Shown: positions 28,912-39,927, counted from the stretch's first letter. The stretch is 64,000 nucleotides of DNA from Gilliamella sp. App4-10 (GCF_001690495.1 NZ_LZGS01000004.1:62001-126000); one strand, 5' to 3'. Translations and numbers: made by a program. The notes: generated by a model not told the origin, from the sequence alone.

Positions 28912-29574
28912 ATGGATAAGTTAACCCAAGCATTCAACTTTAGACATGCATGTAAAAAATTTGATGATACAAAAAAAATTAATAATGATGATATTGAATA
29001 TATTTTGGAAGCTGGTCGACAATCTCCCTCATCATTTGGCATGGAGCCATGGCATTTTGTGGTTGTTGATAGTAGCAAAATAAAAGCAGAATTGCGTAAT
29101 GTTTGCTACAACCAAGAACAAGTCACCAGCTGTTCACATTTTGTGATTGTGCTTTATCGAAAAGCGAATAATTTTACATTACAGAGCGATTATTTACGAC
29201 GTACAATTGCGCGCACTTTACCCGATCCAAATAATCAAACATCTATTGATATTGCCTGCCAAGCATTTATCAATTTTTGCGAGCAAGGGCTTGCTGATGG
29301 CTTAACGATCAACCACTGGTCAGAAATGCAAGATTACATCGCTTGTGCCAATATGATGACTGCTGCGGCATTTCGCGGTATTGATTCATGTGCTATTGGT
29401 GGGTTCGACCACGATAAAGTGATAAAAATGCTAGAAAAACATATTCCACAAATTGGTGAAGAATCATTTGGGATAGGGCTTTGTTTAGCTTTTGGTTATC
29501 GAATCAATGAACCAGCAGCGCATATTCGTTGGCCACTTGCTGATTTAACGACGTATCTTACTGATAATCACTAA
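28912..29574 (+). CDS. nitroreductase-family NAD(P)H oxidoreductase
   Basis: The 220-residue flavoprotein carries RHACKKFDD, RQSPSSFGMEPWHFVVV near residues 39-55 and a C-terminal GFGYRxN-like end (ALGIGLCLAFGYRINEP), features of the nitroreductase/NfsB group that bind FMN. It probably reduces quinones or nitroaromatics with NAD(P)H. The start is ATG 28912 after TAGGAGA, not the longer frame from 28828, which would overlap ampG by 76 bases. Confidence 0.85.
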   Translation: MDKLTQAFNFRHACKKFDDTKKINNDDIEYILEAGRQSPSSFGMEPWHFVVVDSSKIKAELRNVCYNQEQVTSCSHFVIVLYRKANNFTLQSDYLRRTIARTLPDPNNQTSIDIACQAFINFCEQGLADGLTINHWSEMQDYIACANMMTAAAFRGIDSCAIGGFDHDKVIKMLEKHIPQIGEESFGIGLCLAFGYRINEPAAHIRWPLADLTTYLTDNH

Positions 29575-29591
29575 ACAGATATAGCAACTTG

Positions 29592-29627
29592 CTACCTTCA
29601 ATCGCCACACGCGGCGCATGAAGGTAG
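29592..29627 (+). other. hairpin after the nitroreductase gene
   Basis: CTACCTTCA and TGAAGGTAG form a perfect 9-bp stem with a GC-rich 18-base loop, 18 bases after the stop. No T-run follows, so it is not a standard terminator; it may stabilise the transcript end. Confidence 0.4.
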
Positions 29628-29648
29628 ATAAAAAAACAGGCACAATCA

Positions 29649-29834
29649 TTATTCAATTGATTGATAGAGCGCTTCGGCGTCAGCCGAAGCTGAGTCCATA
29701 ATAAAAGCAATTCCAGATAAAATATTACCAATCTGAGGATCGCTGACATTTTGTTGTACCGAATTTAAAATCTCTTGAGCCCAATTAATTTTTGTAAGTA
29801 CTGCTTCTACACTTTCTTTTGAAGGATTATTCAT
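29649..29834 (-). CDS. small acidic protein of unknown function
   Basis: A 61-residue open frame with a strong ribosome site (GGGGGAG, 7 bases before ATG). The protein is largely helical in appearance, with a run SVEAVLTKINWAQEIL and an alanine-rich acidic end (SASADAEALYQSIE). I do not recognise the family. The good ribosome site and amphipathic periodicity argue that it is real. It is isolated between convergent nitroreductase and divergent trxB. Confidence 0.6.
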   Translation of the reverse strand: MNNPSKESVEAVLTKINWAQEILNSVQQNVSDPQIGNILSGIAFIMDSASADAEALYQSIE

Positions 29835-31143
<1,309 letters not shown>

Positions 31144-31158
31144 GCAGTAAAAATCTTT

Positions 31159-32874
31159 ATGTCATTAGATAAAAAACGCCAGACCTATCTACTTGGCTGG
31201 TTAAAACAGCATGCAAAAAGGCATAAAACTAATTTGCGAGCTTCAATTTTAACTGGCTTTATTTTAACGGTATTAATCATTATCCAAGCGGGATTACTTG
31301 CAATAATTTTGCAACGAATCATTATTGAACAACAACATTTTGTGGATATTTTACCCTTTTTTGGCGCATTAATTGTGGTACTACTCGCTCGAGCGGGTTT
31401 AATCTATCTACGCGAAAAGATCAACTTTACTATAGGCAAAAAAGTTCGACAGCAAATTCGACAGCAAGTAATTGATCAACTTGAGCTACATGGGCCTGCT
31501 TATCTAAATCAAAGTACGATCGGCGCTTGGAGCACGTTGCTCATTGAACAAGTTGATAAATTGCATGACTTTTTTGCCCGTTATCTACCCCAAATGCGCT
31601 TGGCAAGCATGGCACCGCTTTTAATCTGTATTGCAATCTTCCCATTTAACTGGGCTGCAGCTACAATTTTGCTTTGCACGGCACCTCTGATTCCTATCTT
31701 TATGATTTTAGTGGGGATGGGGGCTGCTGATATTAACCGCCGTCATTTTAAAGCACTCGCTTACTTAAGCGGTCACTTTTTAGATCGTTTAAAGGGGCTT
31801 AATACCATTCGACTATTTAACCAAGGCGAAAAACAGACCAACGAAATCGCCCGCGCGTCTGAGGATTTTCGAATCAAAACCATGCAAGTCCTAAAAGTCG
31901 CATTTTTATCTTCCGCAGTATTAGAGTTTTTTACTTCTATTTCGATCGCCATTGTCGCGGTTTATTTTGGCTTTTCGTATTTAGGCGAATTTAATTTTGG
32001 CTCATACAATGGCACCGTTACCCTATTTGCAGGTTTTTTTGCACTAATCTTAGCCCCTGAGTACTTTCAACCTTTACGCGATTTAGGCACTTACTATCAT
32101 GCCAAAGCCGAAGCAGTCGCCGCGGCTGATAATATCGAAACGTTTTTAAGTAAAAAATTACCGCAAGAACCAACTAACGCTAATACGGCAAACATCAAAT
32201 TGACTGAACCATTAAAAACCATTGAAGCCAATAACTTAATTGTTTTATCTAGCGAACAACAACCGATCGTTGGTCCGCTATCATTTAGCCTGCAAGCACC
32301 GTTTAAATTGGCTTTAATAGGTACAAGTGGCGAAGGTAAAACCTCGTTAACACAAGTACTACTTGGCTTTTTACCTTATCAAGGCTCACTAAAAATTAAT
32401 GGTATTGAATTTACTCAATTAGATATTAATGATTGGCAACAACACGTTAGCTGGATTGGACAAAATCCTTATCTGTTAAATAGTTCTATTCGCGATAATA
32501 TTTTACTCGGCAAGCAAAATGCCACTGAAAAAGAACTTGATGAAGTGATAACCAAAACCCAATTAACCGATGTCATTGCAAAATTACCACAGGGTATTGA
32601 AAACCAAGTTGGTGAAGATGCGGTACGTTTGTCCGTTGGGCAAGCACAGCGGATCGCTTTAGCAAGAGCAATGCTTAAACCTTGCCAATTACTGATTCTT
32701 GATGAACCAACTGCCAGCTTAGATAAACAAACCGTACAAAATTTGGACAAGCAACATATAGCGCCCAATAGCATCACTATTACTCATCAAACAGATGATA
32801 TGCAAGATTTTACACAGATCTGGCAATTGGCTAATGGCAAACTACATTGTGATATCAAGGAGAATTTATGCTAG
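31159..32874 (+). CDS. cydD: thiol/haem ABC exporter subunit CydD
   Basis: The 571-residue half-transporter has six N-terminal membrane segments and a C-terminal ATPase (Walker A GTSGEGKTS, signature LSVGQAQR, Walker B LLILDEPTASLD). CydDC is a heterodimer needed for assembly of cytochrome bd; it was described as a cysteine/glutathione exporter and later as a haem transporter. The signature has SVGQ in place of SGGQ, as in other CydD. It overlaps cydC by 7 bases. Confidence 0.95.
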   Translation: MSLDKKRQTYLLGWLKQHAKRHKTNLRASILTGFILTVLIIIQAGLLAIILQRIIIEQQHFVDILPFFGALIVVLLARAGLIYLREKINFTIGKKVRQQIRQQVIDQLELHGPAYLNQSTIGAWSTLLIEQVDKLHDFFARYLPQMRLASMAPLLICIAIFPFNWAAATILLCTAPLIPIFMILVGMGAADINRRHFKALAYLSGHFLDRLKGLNTIRLFNQGEKQTNEIARASEDFRIKTMQVLKVAFLSSAVLEFFTSISIAIVAVYFGFSYLGEFNFGSYNGTVTLFAGFFALILAPEYFQPLRDLGTYYHAKAEAVAAADNIETFLSKKLPQEPTNANTANIKLTEPLKTIEANNLIVLSSEQQPIVGPLSFSLQAPFKLALIGTSGEGKTSLTQVLLGFLPYQGSLKINGIEFTQLDINDWQQHVSWIGQNPYLLNSSIRDNILLGKQNATEKELDEVITKTQLTDVIAKLPQGIENQVGEDAVRLSVGQAQRIALARAMLKPCQLLILDEPTASLDKQTVQNLDKQHIAPNSITITHQTDDMQDFTQIWQLANGKLHCDIKENLC

Positions 32875-34499
32875 CCATATTGCGCCCCTATATAGCCCTT
32901 TATAAACACTATTTTTGGCAAATTTTATTTGGCTTATCGCTATCAATTCTAACGCTACTTGCTAGCGTATTTTTGCTATCTTTATCAGGATGGTTTTTAG
33001 CCTCTACCGCTTTTGTTGGCGTTGCTGGTTTATATACATTTAATTATATGTTGCCTGCGGCAGGTGTACGAGCGGCGGCCATTACTCGAACCGCTTCACG
33101 TTATATGGAGCGTTTGGTTGATCACAATACCACTTTTAAAATCTTGGCTTATTTAAGAACACTTGCTTTTCGTAAAATTTTACCACTAAGTACCCATCAA
33201 TTAGCTCATTACCAACGAGCAGACTTGCTTAATCGCTTTATTGTCGATATTGATGCACTTGATCACTTATACCTAAAACTCTTTTCGCCCATTGTAACCG
33301 CATTAGTTACCATTGGCGTTTTGTTTATAGGGTTAGCAAGCATAAACTTACCCATTGCGTTAATCATTACCATTATCCTTACAACCACCTTACTTGTGGT
33401 ACCTGTTATCTTTTATCAAGCCGGAAAACAGCTAGGTAAAACACTGGCTAAACAACAAAGTGAATACCGATTATTATTAATTAATTACCTGCAAGGACAA
33501 GCTGAACTTATCCTATTTAATGCACAACCACGCTATCGCGCGAAACTTGATGAGCTTGAATCAAACTGGCTCTATAATCAACAACGGCAATCGACATTAA
33601 TGGCGCTATCAAGTGCATTGATCTTGCTTATTGCTGGTTTTTTAACGTTACTGGTTCTGTGGCTAATTACCCAATACACCTTATCCCCTTTAGTGGCTTT
33701 ATTTGTATTTGTTAGTCTTGCAAGTGCCGAAATACTCATGCCAATTCCTGGTGCATTTATCTTTTTAGGGCAAGTACTCACTTCTGCCACACGTACAACA
33801 GCTATTTTTAACCAAATACCCGATATCCAATTTGTTGCTAAAGGCAAAGCAATAGATTTAAGTTCGGCAAAATTGCAATTTGAACAAATTAATTTCAGCT
33901 ATCCCAAACAACCCTTTGCGGTGTTAACGGATTTTTCGTTGACGGTTGAACAAGGTGAACATATTGGTGTGGTTGGTAAAACAGGTTGTGGTAAATCGAC
34001 CTTATTAAGTCTGGTTAATCGTACATGGGAACCTAACTCAGGTCATATCTATATCAACGGTATTGATCTTAATCAACTTGATGAAAAAACACTACGACAA
34101 ACTGTCGCCATGGTGCCTCAAGTGATCACTATTTTTAGTGACACTTTAAGACAAAACTTGCTAATAGGCAATCAACAAGCTACCGAGCAACAGTTAATCG
34201 ACGTATTACACCAAGTTGAACTCGACAAATTACTCACTACCGAACAAGGTTTAGATTTGCTGATTGGACAAGGTGGTCGCGCTTTATCGGGCGGTGAAAT
34301 TCGCCGAATCGGCATAGCAAGGGCATTGCTGCATAATTCACCGTTAATTTTAATGGATGAACCCACAGAAAGCCTTGATCAACAAACAGAACAACAAATT
34401 ATCCGATTGATCAAACAAACATGCAAAAATAAAACACTAATCATGGTTACGCATCGATTGACAGATAATCCATTGTTTGATCGAGTTATTTCGTTTTGA
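32868..34499 (+). CDS. cydC: thiol/haem ABC exporter subunit CydC
   Basis: The 543-residue partner of CydD has an N-terminal six-helix domain (LSLSGWFLAS in helix 1, MERLVDHNTTFKIL after helix 2) and an ATPase with GKTGCGKST, LSGGEIRR and LILMDEPTESLD. AAGGAG lies before ATG 32868 inside the end of cydD. The genes for cytochrome bd itself are not in the window. Confidence 0.95.
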   Translation: MLAILRPYIALYKHYFWQILFGLSLSILTLLASVFLLSLSGWFLASTAFVGVAGLYTFNYMLPAAGVRAAAITRTASRYMERLVDHNTTFKILAYLRTLAFRKILPLSTHQLAHYQRADLLNRFIVDIDALDHLYLKLFSPIVTALVTIGVLFIGLASINLPIALIITIILTTTLLVVPVIFYQAGKQLGKTLAKQQSEYRLLLINYLQGQAELILFNAQPRYRAKLDELESNWLYNQQRQSTLMALSSALILLIAGFLTLLVLWLITQYTLSPLVALFVFVSLASAEILMPIPGAFIFLGQVLTSATRTTAIFNQIPDIQFVAKGKAIDLSSAKLQFEQINFSYPKQPFAVLTDFSLTVEQGEHIGVVGKTGCGKSTLLSLVNRTWEPNSGHIYINGIDLNQLDEKTLRQTVAMVPQVITIFSDTLRQNLLIGNQQATEQQLIDVLHQVELDKLLTTEQGLDLLIGQGGRALSGGEIRRIGIARALLHNSPLILMDEPTESLDQQTEQQIIRLIKQTCKNKTLIMVTHRLTDNPLFDRVISF

Positions 34500-35166
34500 T
34501 AAATGATGTGTATTGAGTACTATTCAAACTTTGCAAATTAGATTTATGTATTGGACTCTTTTTAAACTATTGTACACTATCTTTGACTTGCAGATATATA
34601 AAATTTATGATGATTGATTAATATTTATTTTATAAATAAGTCGATGTATTTAAACTAATACCCCTATATTGTCATTTGATCTTTTTATTTAAAAAATAAT
34701 CGCTATTATATTAACATGCATAAAATAAATATGTTAAATAATAAAAATTAATTTTTATTAAGTTATTATAGGCGGAAAATTGTAAAGGTTTTCAAGTTAA
34801 ACAAACTCTAAATTTTAATATTTAAGATAGAATAACTGAGGCAGAAGTATAAGTATATTTGTGGACAAAAGTAATTCAGAAAAATCAACTATTTTTGAAA
34901 TATTAGATTACTTTTAAATAAATCAAATGAAAATATAACAATTGATAATTTATTTGTTCAAGTCACATATTAAAGCAATCACACTAACATTTTCAATGTT
35001 TATTTATAAACAAATAAAGTTAACGCCTTTTGGCTTCTCTACAAAATATTAGACAGCGCACACTTATATAAATTAATTATTTTAATAATAGTAGTAGTAT
35101 TATGGTAATAACCAACCATTAGGAGATACCTATCAAATTAATTATAATATATTATCTATTTAGAAT
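34500..35166. other. long AT-rich gap between cydC and the Tad locus
   Basis: About 670 bases without a gene. One consensus-like promoter is present near its left end (34583-34611) and a perfect 20-base AT palindrome at 34740-34759 (AATAAAAATT and its complement). Nothing in the rest reads as protein on either strand. Confidence 0.5.
34583..34611 (+). promoter_or_regulatory. orphan promoter-like sequence
   Basis: TTGACT and TATGAT are separated by exactly 17 bases on the plus strand, but no open frame follows before the convergent Tad terminator. It may be chance in AT-rich DNA or drive a small RNA. Confidence 0.3.
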
Positions 35167-35202
35167 AAAAAAGTTTCCCAACCAATTGCTAGGTTAGGAA
35201 AC
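35167..35202 (-). terminator. intrinsic terminator of the Tad operon
   Basis: GTTTCC-x-AACC pairs with GGTT-x-GGAAAC (10 bp with one mismatch, loop of eight) and is followed on the minus strand by six T residues. It lies 32 bases after the tadV stop. Confidence 0.88.
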
Positions 35203-35233
35203 ATTAATGTTTATATTTTTAAAGTAGCCGTAA

Positions 35234-35686
35234 CTAAAAATTAGTTATTAAAATATATGATGTTAAAAAATAACTTCCACTAATTGCTAGCCCATAAGGT
35301 AGCGTAACTCCACCTGCCGGCTTTTTAATGTACTTATATATTATTGCTACAATTGCAATAGGGAGTCCAATTAACGTAATTGTCACCAAGAAAAACAATA
35401 CACAATTTGATGGAATGGATATCAGTAGCACTGTAATTAATTTTATATCCCCTGCACCAACTAATCGGCAATAAAACATAAATAGACCACAGATTAAAAA
35501 TATGCCCGATGCGCTATAATTTAATTGACCTCGTCCGAAAATAAAATTCAAAATAATGAGGATGAATATTATGCCGACGATATAATTTGAGATCGTTCGG
35601 CGTGTTATATCAGTATAACAAGTAACTAACAAGCATCCCCAAATTACCAAAATAATAATATCATTAATTAATTCTTGGCTAATCAT
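35234..35686 (-). CDS. tadV: Tad prepilin peptidase TadV/CpaA
   Basis: The 150-residue membrane protein has six hydrophobic segments and the two A24 peptidase aspartates in YTDITRRTISN and GAGDIKL. It cleaves the leader of Flp, TadE and TadF. The start at 35686 overlaps the RCC1 gene stop by 8 bases, the same overlap type as elsewhere in this genome; an ATG at 35695 is an alternative. It is the last gene of the locus, whereas tadV follows flp in Aggregatibacter. Confidence 0.88.
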   Translation of the reverse strand: MISQELINDIIILVIWGCLLVTCYTDITRRTISNYIVGIIFILIILNFIFGRGQLNYSASGIFLICGLFMFYCRLVGAGDIKLITVLLISIPSNCVLFFLVTITLIGLPIAIVAIIYKYIKKPAGGVTLPYGLAISGSYFLTSYILITNF

Positions 35687-37112
35687 TATGATCATATCCT
35701 TGACCTGGAATGTAATCTTGACCATACACTCCTTTCATTGCATCAACAAGAGATGTCATATTATATCCTGGCCAATCCCTTTTTTTATTAGTACCCAAAT
35801 TAAATTTATGTCCACCACCAGATCCAACACCAAAAGCTTCACCTTCGTCATTCCAATAAAAAATATGCTGTTTACCAACATCAATTTTGGTTAGATGACC
35901 TAGATAATCTCTCTCCGTTGGATTTCTGCCATACATTATATTTTTATAAGGACCACCTTTATGACCCCATGTTACTAATCTATTATGGTTAGTGATGGCA
36001 ACACAACCACGAAATCTACAATAAACGGAGCTAACATGTCGTGTAATTAGAACAGGTTTAGCAATTGTCTTCCCCTTTTTTTCACCTTCTCTTTTTTGAT
36101 TCTCGTGCTCTATTTCTTCTGGCGTCAATTCTTTATCATCATCGTCGTCGTCGTCGTCATCATTATTATCATCTTCATCGTCATCGTCATCGTCCTCATC
36201 TATGTCATCATCATCATCATCATCATCATATGGACCGGCAACACCTAAACGACTAGCTTTTCCCATACCGTAAACCCTACCGGATGAGGTTAAAAAAACA
36301 GTAAATGCATTTCCACCGGTAATATGTACAATATCTTTACCATCAATACCATCTAAATTTTTAATCTGCTTTGGAATAGGAGTTTTAACATGGGCTTTGT
36401 GATTTACTTCACCAAATGAATCTCGTTCTTCATCCCCCCAAGCAAAAACTGTCCCAGCATCATTGATGGCATAACCACTATCATAACCAGCACCGATTTT
36501 CACTACAGGTCGATTGTCAAAATAACCAGAGGGGATCTTTGTAAGCGCAACCTTTGAAGCATGACCACCATGAATACCTGTTCCTGATTCACCATCATGA
36601 CCATCTCCCCAAAAATACACTTCCCCCGATCTTGTTAAAGCATAAGAAATACGTTTACCACAACTGATCTGAATAATATCTTGATTTTCCAAAACTAAAA
36701 CAGGGAGACTTGGATAATGACCGTGACCTGTATATTTACCGCCCGAAGCTTCTTTGTGGATATCTCTTCCCCAACCCCAGACATCTCCTCGATCATCTAG
36801 CGCAATAATATGATATGTTCCACCGGCTACCTGTGTAATAGAAAGTCCTTTTTCAACAAAGTACTCTATTCTGGCAGGTGGCTCTTTACGAGAAACCTTT
36901 TTATCACCATTACCTTGTAATCCCTTATTCCTATAACCCCAAACCCAAAGATCACCATTTTCTATGGTTAAGCCTGTTCTCGATAAGTTAGTTAGGGTGT
37001 GTGGATTTATTTCCGCTTTAGTTGTAAATATTATTGCATCTGTACGCGTGTTTGCTAACAATGGAAAACATATACAAGTTATAAATAATATCAGGACTTT
37101 TAACGTTTTCAT
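35679..37112 (-). CDS. secreted RCC1-repeat protein with aspartate-rich insertion
   Basis: The 477-residue protein has a signal peptide (residues 1-20) and about seven RCC1-type blades, each with a G-x-V/L-x-x-W/G-G core: GDLWVWG, GDVWGWG, GEVYFWG, GTVFAWG, GRVYGMG, NRLVTWG and GEAFGVG. Between blades five and six, residues 296-327 are nearly all Asp with a few Glu, Ile and Asn, followed by a charged Glu/Lys stretch. It is likely exported and folded as a beta-propeller; the acidic loop could bind calcium. TAGGAG precedes the ATG. It lies between tadG and tadV in the operon. No RCC1 protein is part of the known Tad set; its role here is unknown. Confidence 0.85.
   Translation of the reverse strand: MKTLKVLILFITCICFPLLANTRTDAIIFTTKAEINPHTLTNLSRTGLTIENGDLWVWGYRNKGLQGNGDKKVSRKEPPARIEYFVEKGLSITQVAGGTYHIIALDDRGDVWGWGRDIHKEASGGKYTGHGHYPSLPVLVLENQDIIQISCGKRISYALTRSGEVYFWGDGHDGESGTGIHGGHASKVALTKIPSGYFDNRPVVKIGAGYDSGYAINDAGTVFAWGDEERDSFGEVNHKAHVKTPIPKQIKNLDGIDGKDIVHITGGNAFTVFLTSSGRVYGMGKASRLGVAGPYDDDDDDDDIDEDDDDDDEDDNNDDDDDDDDDKELTPEEIEHENQKREGEKKGKTIAKPVLITRHVSSVYCRFRGCVAITNHNRLVTWGHKGGPYKNIMYGRNPTERDYLGHLTKIDVGKQHIFYWNDEGEAFGVGSGGGHKFNLGTNKKRDWPGYNMTSLVDAMKGVYGQDYIPGQGYDHND
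36132..36227 (-). repeat. GAT/GAC trinucleotide tract encoding poly-Asp
   Basis: About 32 codons, mostly GAT and GAC, form an impure trinucleotide repeat inside the RCC1 gene. Length changes by whole codons would keep the frame and alter the acidic loop. Confidence 0.85.
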
Positions 37113-37131
37113 TTTTTATAACTCCTATTTT

Positions 37132-39117
37132 TCATTGCTTAATCTGCTCTTTTTTAATAACAAAATTGCCCGTTTCAACTTCAATGATTCTATTTATTGC
37201 GTCATACAATGTCTTGTAATCGCTAGCCTCATGTAAGAATTGCTTGTGACCATTCATGCACTTAGTAAACCACTTTCCGAACGCACGTTCATATTCAGAG
37301 TCTGTTTTCAAATATCCAGCGTTAGGATCTAATTTTATATAGTAAATAGCTGCATTTTTAGCCGCTTGATCAATATAACCATTCTCTTGGTTTTGCTCAG
37401 ATTTCAAACCTTCTCTTATACTCTGACAAACGTTATTATCTAAAAATTCATCTCTCAGAACATCTGCCCCAGCGTCATCTTTACCATCAGTTATAATAAT
37501 CATAACTTTATTATTAATAGTATTACCTCGAGCCATCACTGGTACAGTCCTTAACAAAGCTGTCATGGTATCAGTTCCTCCTCCTGGTTGCCAATCCGCA
37601 CTTTTAATAGAATTAAGAAGTTTAATATTGTGCTCACTATCATCACTGAAAGGAATTAAATGAGGTGACAATTTAAATTTGCTAATATGTTTTGACGCTT
37701 CTTCAAGCCTTTTAGAATTTGGCATATTGATCACTTTTTCACTCATAATCTCATTGCTGTATAAAGGCGACTGACACATCCCCTGAAATGGTGAAAAATC
37801 AGTAATAGCAGGTGATATAGGACGGTTAAACGTTATCGTATTAACATTCATACCACTAAATAATGTGTCAATAGTGCCTTTTACATCAACTGTTTTAGTA
37901 TTAGCAAACGAATAATGCACATCAGGATAGTCATTAGAGAACATATAATCATATAGTTGAACTACTTTACCGTATTGACTCTCAATAGTGTTTTTATTTT
38001 CTTGATTTAATGGATAATCAGTATTATTTTCACCACAAGCATATCGAGTAGACCCCATATTAACTCGTTCAATATTATGTCGTTTACGACATAATCCGCC
38101 ATCAACTAATGACTCATTATCATTCAAACCTTTTGCCGGTCCAATTATTTTTGAATAATAAAGGTAATTATAATAGTCTAGATAGTAATAAACCGTATTT
38201 TTAAAATCAGCAAAATAATCATAGGTTACATAATTAGAAATTAGATCATTTTTCTTCAACTTATTCCATTTTGGATATGCAATATTTTTATTTGCCCAAA
38301 AATTGTAATCAACTGAATCGAAAGGAGATTTCATTTTATACATAAGAGAACATGCATAACTTCCCCCTCCAGCAGGATTTTGACTTTTTTCTTTATTATT
38401 CACTTCGTTAGGGTCAAAGGGCACTGGGACACCAATGTCATAAGGGACTAAAGCAAAATTGAATTGAGGCTCCTTTTTATAATTATCAATAATGTCTACT
38501 ATTGCTTTTTTCATATAGTCAAGTCGCTTACGGTCGTTATTTAACCCTTGAGAGTAATTATTACAAGACGAATCAGAGTATTGACATGTAGCCGAACCTG
38601 AAAAGTCGCTAATAAAAGCAATACCAACAGAATCAGGAGTATAGTACTTTCTGGTATTACCATAAGTTTCTTCATTATTTGTTATAACTGTATTTTGATT
38701 TAATGCCACAAATCCACCATCACTATCCAGTAAAGATGCAAATTCTTGTACATACCTAACATAATATTCTTTTTTATCTTTATCATAGGTTATAGTGGCC
38801 CTAGAAAGTCCTATTAAATCCTCACGCGTTTGATTCATAAAATAATTAATATAGTTCAATGCTATTTTGATATTTTTTTCAAGTGCTTTTTGATCTCGAA
38901 TTTTATTATTTATGGCTACAACAGCTAACGAGGCCTCATTAGTCGCTTCCGATATCCGAGCCCGAGTGCGCATGTTTTGTGTTTGATCAATTGAAAAATA
39001 CATACAAATAAACATTGCAGGAAACATAATCGCAAAACTTATAATAATATTTCCAGCTGTACACTGTAAAAAAGATTTTTTGTAATTTTTCCGTTTTAGT
39101 TTGTTATTATTATTCAT
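37132..39117 (-). CDS. tadG: Tad pilus assembly protein TadG (VWA domain)
   Basis: The 661-residue protein has an N-terminal TadG-type membrane segment (about residues 22-42) with IISFAIMFPAMF, then a large extracytoplasmic part with a von Willebrand A fold: AFISDFSGSAT provides the DxSxS metal site and MIIITDGKDD the later aspartate. A cysteine-rich insertion separates the two. TadG is anchored in the inner membrane and needed for Flp fibril formation. GAGAGGA precedes the ATG. Confidence 0.88.
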   Translation of the reverse strand: MNNNNKLKRKNYKKSFLQCTAGNIIISFAIMFPAMFICMYFSIDQTQNMRTRARISEATNEASLAVVAINNKIRDQKALEKNIKIALNYINYFMNQTREDLIGLSRATITYDKDKKEYYVRYVQEFASLLDSDGGFVALNQNTVITNNEETYGNTRKYYTPDSVGIAFISDFSGSATCQYSDSSCNNYSQGLNNDRKRLDYMKKAIVDIIDNYKKEPQFNFALVPYDIGVPVPFDPNEVNNKEKSQNPAGGGSYACSLMYKMKSPFDSVDYNFWANKNIAYPKWNKLKKNDLISNYVTYDYFADFKNTVYYYLDYYNYLYYSKIIGPAKGLNDNESLVDGGLCRKRHNIERVNMGSTRYACGENNTDYPLNQENKNTIESQYGKVVQLYDYMFSNDYPDVHYSFANTKTVDVKGTIDTLFSGMNVNTITFNRPISPAITDFSPFQGMCQSPLYSNEIMSEKVINMPNSKRLEEASKHISKFKLSPHLIPFSDDSEHNIKLLNSIKSADWQPGGGTDTMTALLRTVPVMARGNTINNKVMIIITDGKDDAGADVLRDEFLDNNVCQSIREGLKSEQNQENGYIDQAAKNAAIYYIKLDPNAGYLKTDSEYERAFGKWFTKCMNGHKQFLHEASDYKTLYDAINRIIEVETGNFVIKKEQIKQ

Positions 39118-39141
39118 AAAATCCTCTCAAAAGAGTGTTGA

Positions 39142-39912
39142 TTAACGATGATAAATAGGGCAAGCTGTATTAACATTCGTAATATCATTACAACGAGATA
39201 TTACTACAGTATTACTACATAAATTTGGGAAAGTATCAGTTGCTTTTCTATTAGAGTTAATCCATTTTAAATAAAGACTTTCTTCATTAACAATACACAT
39301 ACTAACTCGATATATAGGGATCCATCGTCCATCTAATCCAGTTGTTGTATCGATAAATCTTGGAGCATATGGGGCAAGATCTGAATAACTAGCAATTGCA
39401 GAATTTGTTAAATTCTCGGTGATACTAGGCAGTGAATCAAAATAGCTTCTGATTCCCGTATTATTACAAATACCAGAAGAACATGATTCAGAACTTAAAG
39501 CTACTAACTTAGCATGATTTAAACTTTTTGGATGCTCAACATTTTGTAAAATAAATAAAGCATCTACTTTTATAACAACTTCACTATCTAATAATGAAGT
39601 TGCCAATTTTTCTAATTCTTGCACTTGAGCATCATCAAATAATTCATAAGATTTATGGCAAGAACTAGGGTTTGAATGACATAAACTTATTTTGTGATTA
39701 TTTGTGCCATCTATAACAGGGTAGAAAGCCGATCTTTCGCGAAAAATTGAAGCTACAGCATAATTTGCTCGCTCCAATTTATTTTGTAGCATGATGGTAC
39801 TGTACACATCATAGATAATAAACACTAATGCTGAAAACAAACAGAAAGATGCTGCAAACTCAATTGACATCATACCGTCTTTATTGCGGAAAAAATTACC
39901 AAAATATTTCAT
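39142..39912 (-). CDS. tadF: pseudopilin TadF
   Basis: The 256-residue protein has a short basic leader and a TadE/F-type hydrophobic helix (MMSIEFAASFCLFSALVF, with the conserved glutamate), then a periplasmic domain with several cysteine pairs. TadF is processed by TadV and acts as a minor pilin. AAAGGAAT lies upstream. It is 24 bases from tadG and 15 from tadE. Confidence 0.82.
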   Translation of the reverse strand: MKYFGNFFRNKDGMMSIEFAASFCLFSALVFIIYDVYSTIMLQNKLERANYAVASIFRERSAFYPVIDGTNNHKISLCHSNPSSCHKSYELFDDAQVQELEKLATSLLDSEVVIKVDALFILQNVEHPKSLNHAKLVALSSESCSSGICNNTGIRSYFDSLPSITENLTNSAIASYSDLAPYAPRFIDTTTGLDGRWIPIYRVSMCIVNEESLYLKWINSNRKATDTFPNLCSNTVVISRCNDITNVNTACPIYHR

Positions 39913-39927
39913 TGTTACTCTATTCCT

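Noticed and set aside
36065-36256. Open frame with a histidine-rich protein on the plus strand
   Set aside because: It is the antisense reading of the poly-Asp codons in the RCC1 gene (GAT/GAC read backwards give ATC/GTC and, in another frame, CAT/CAC). No ribosome site is present.
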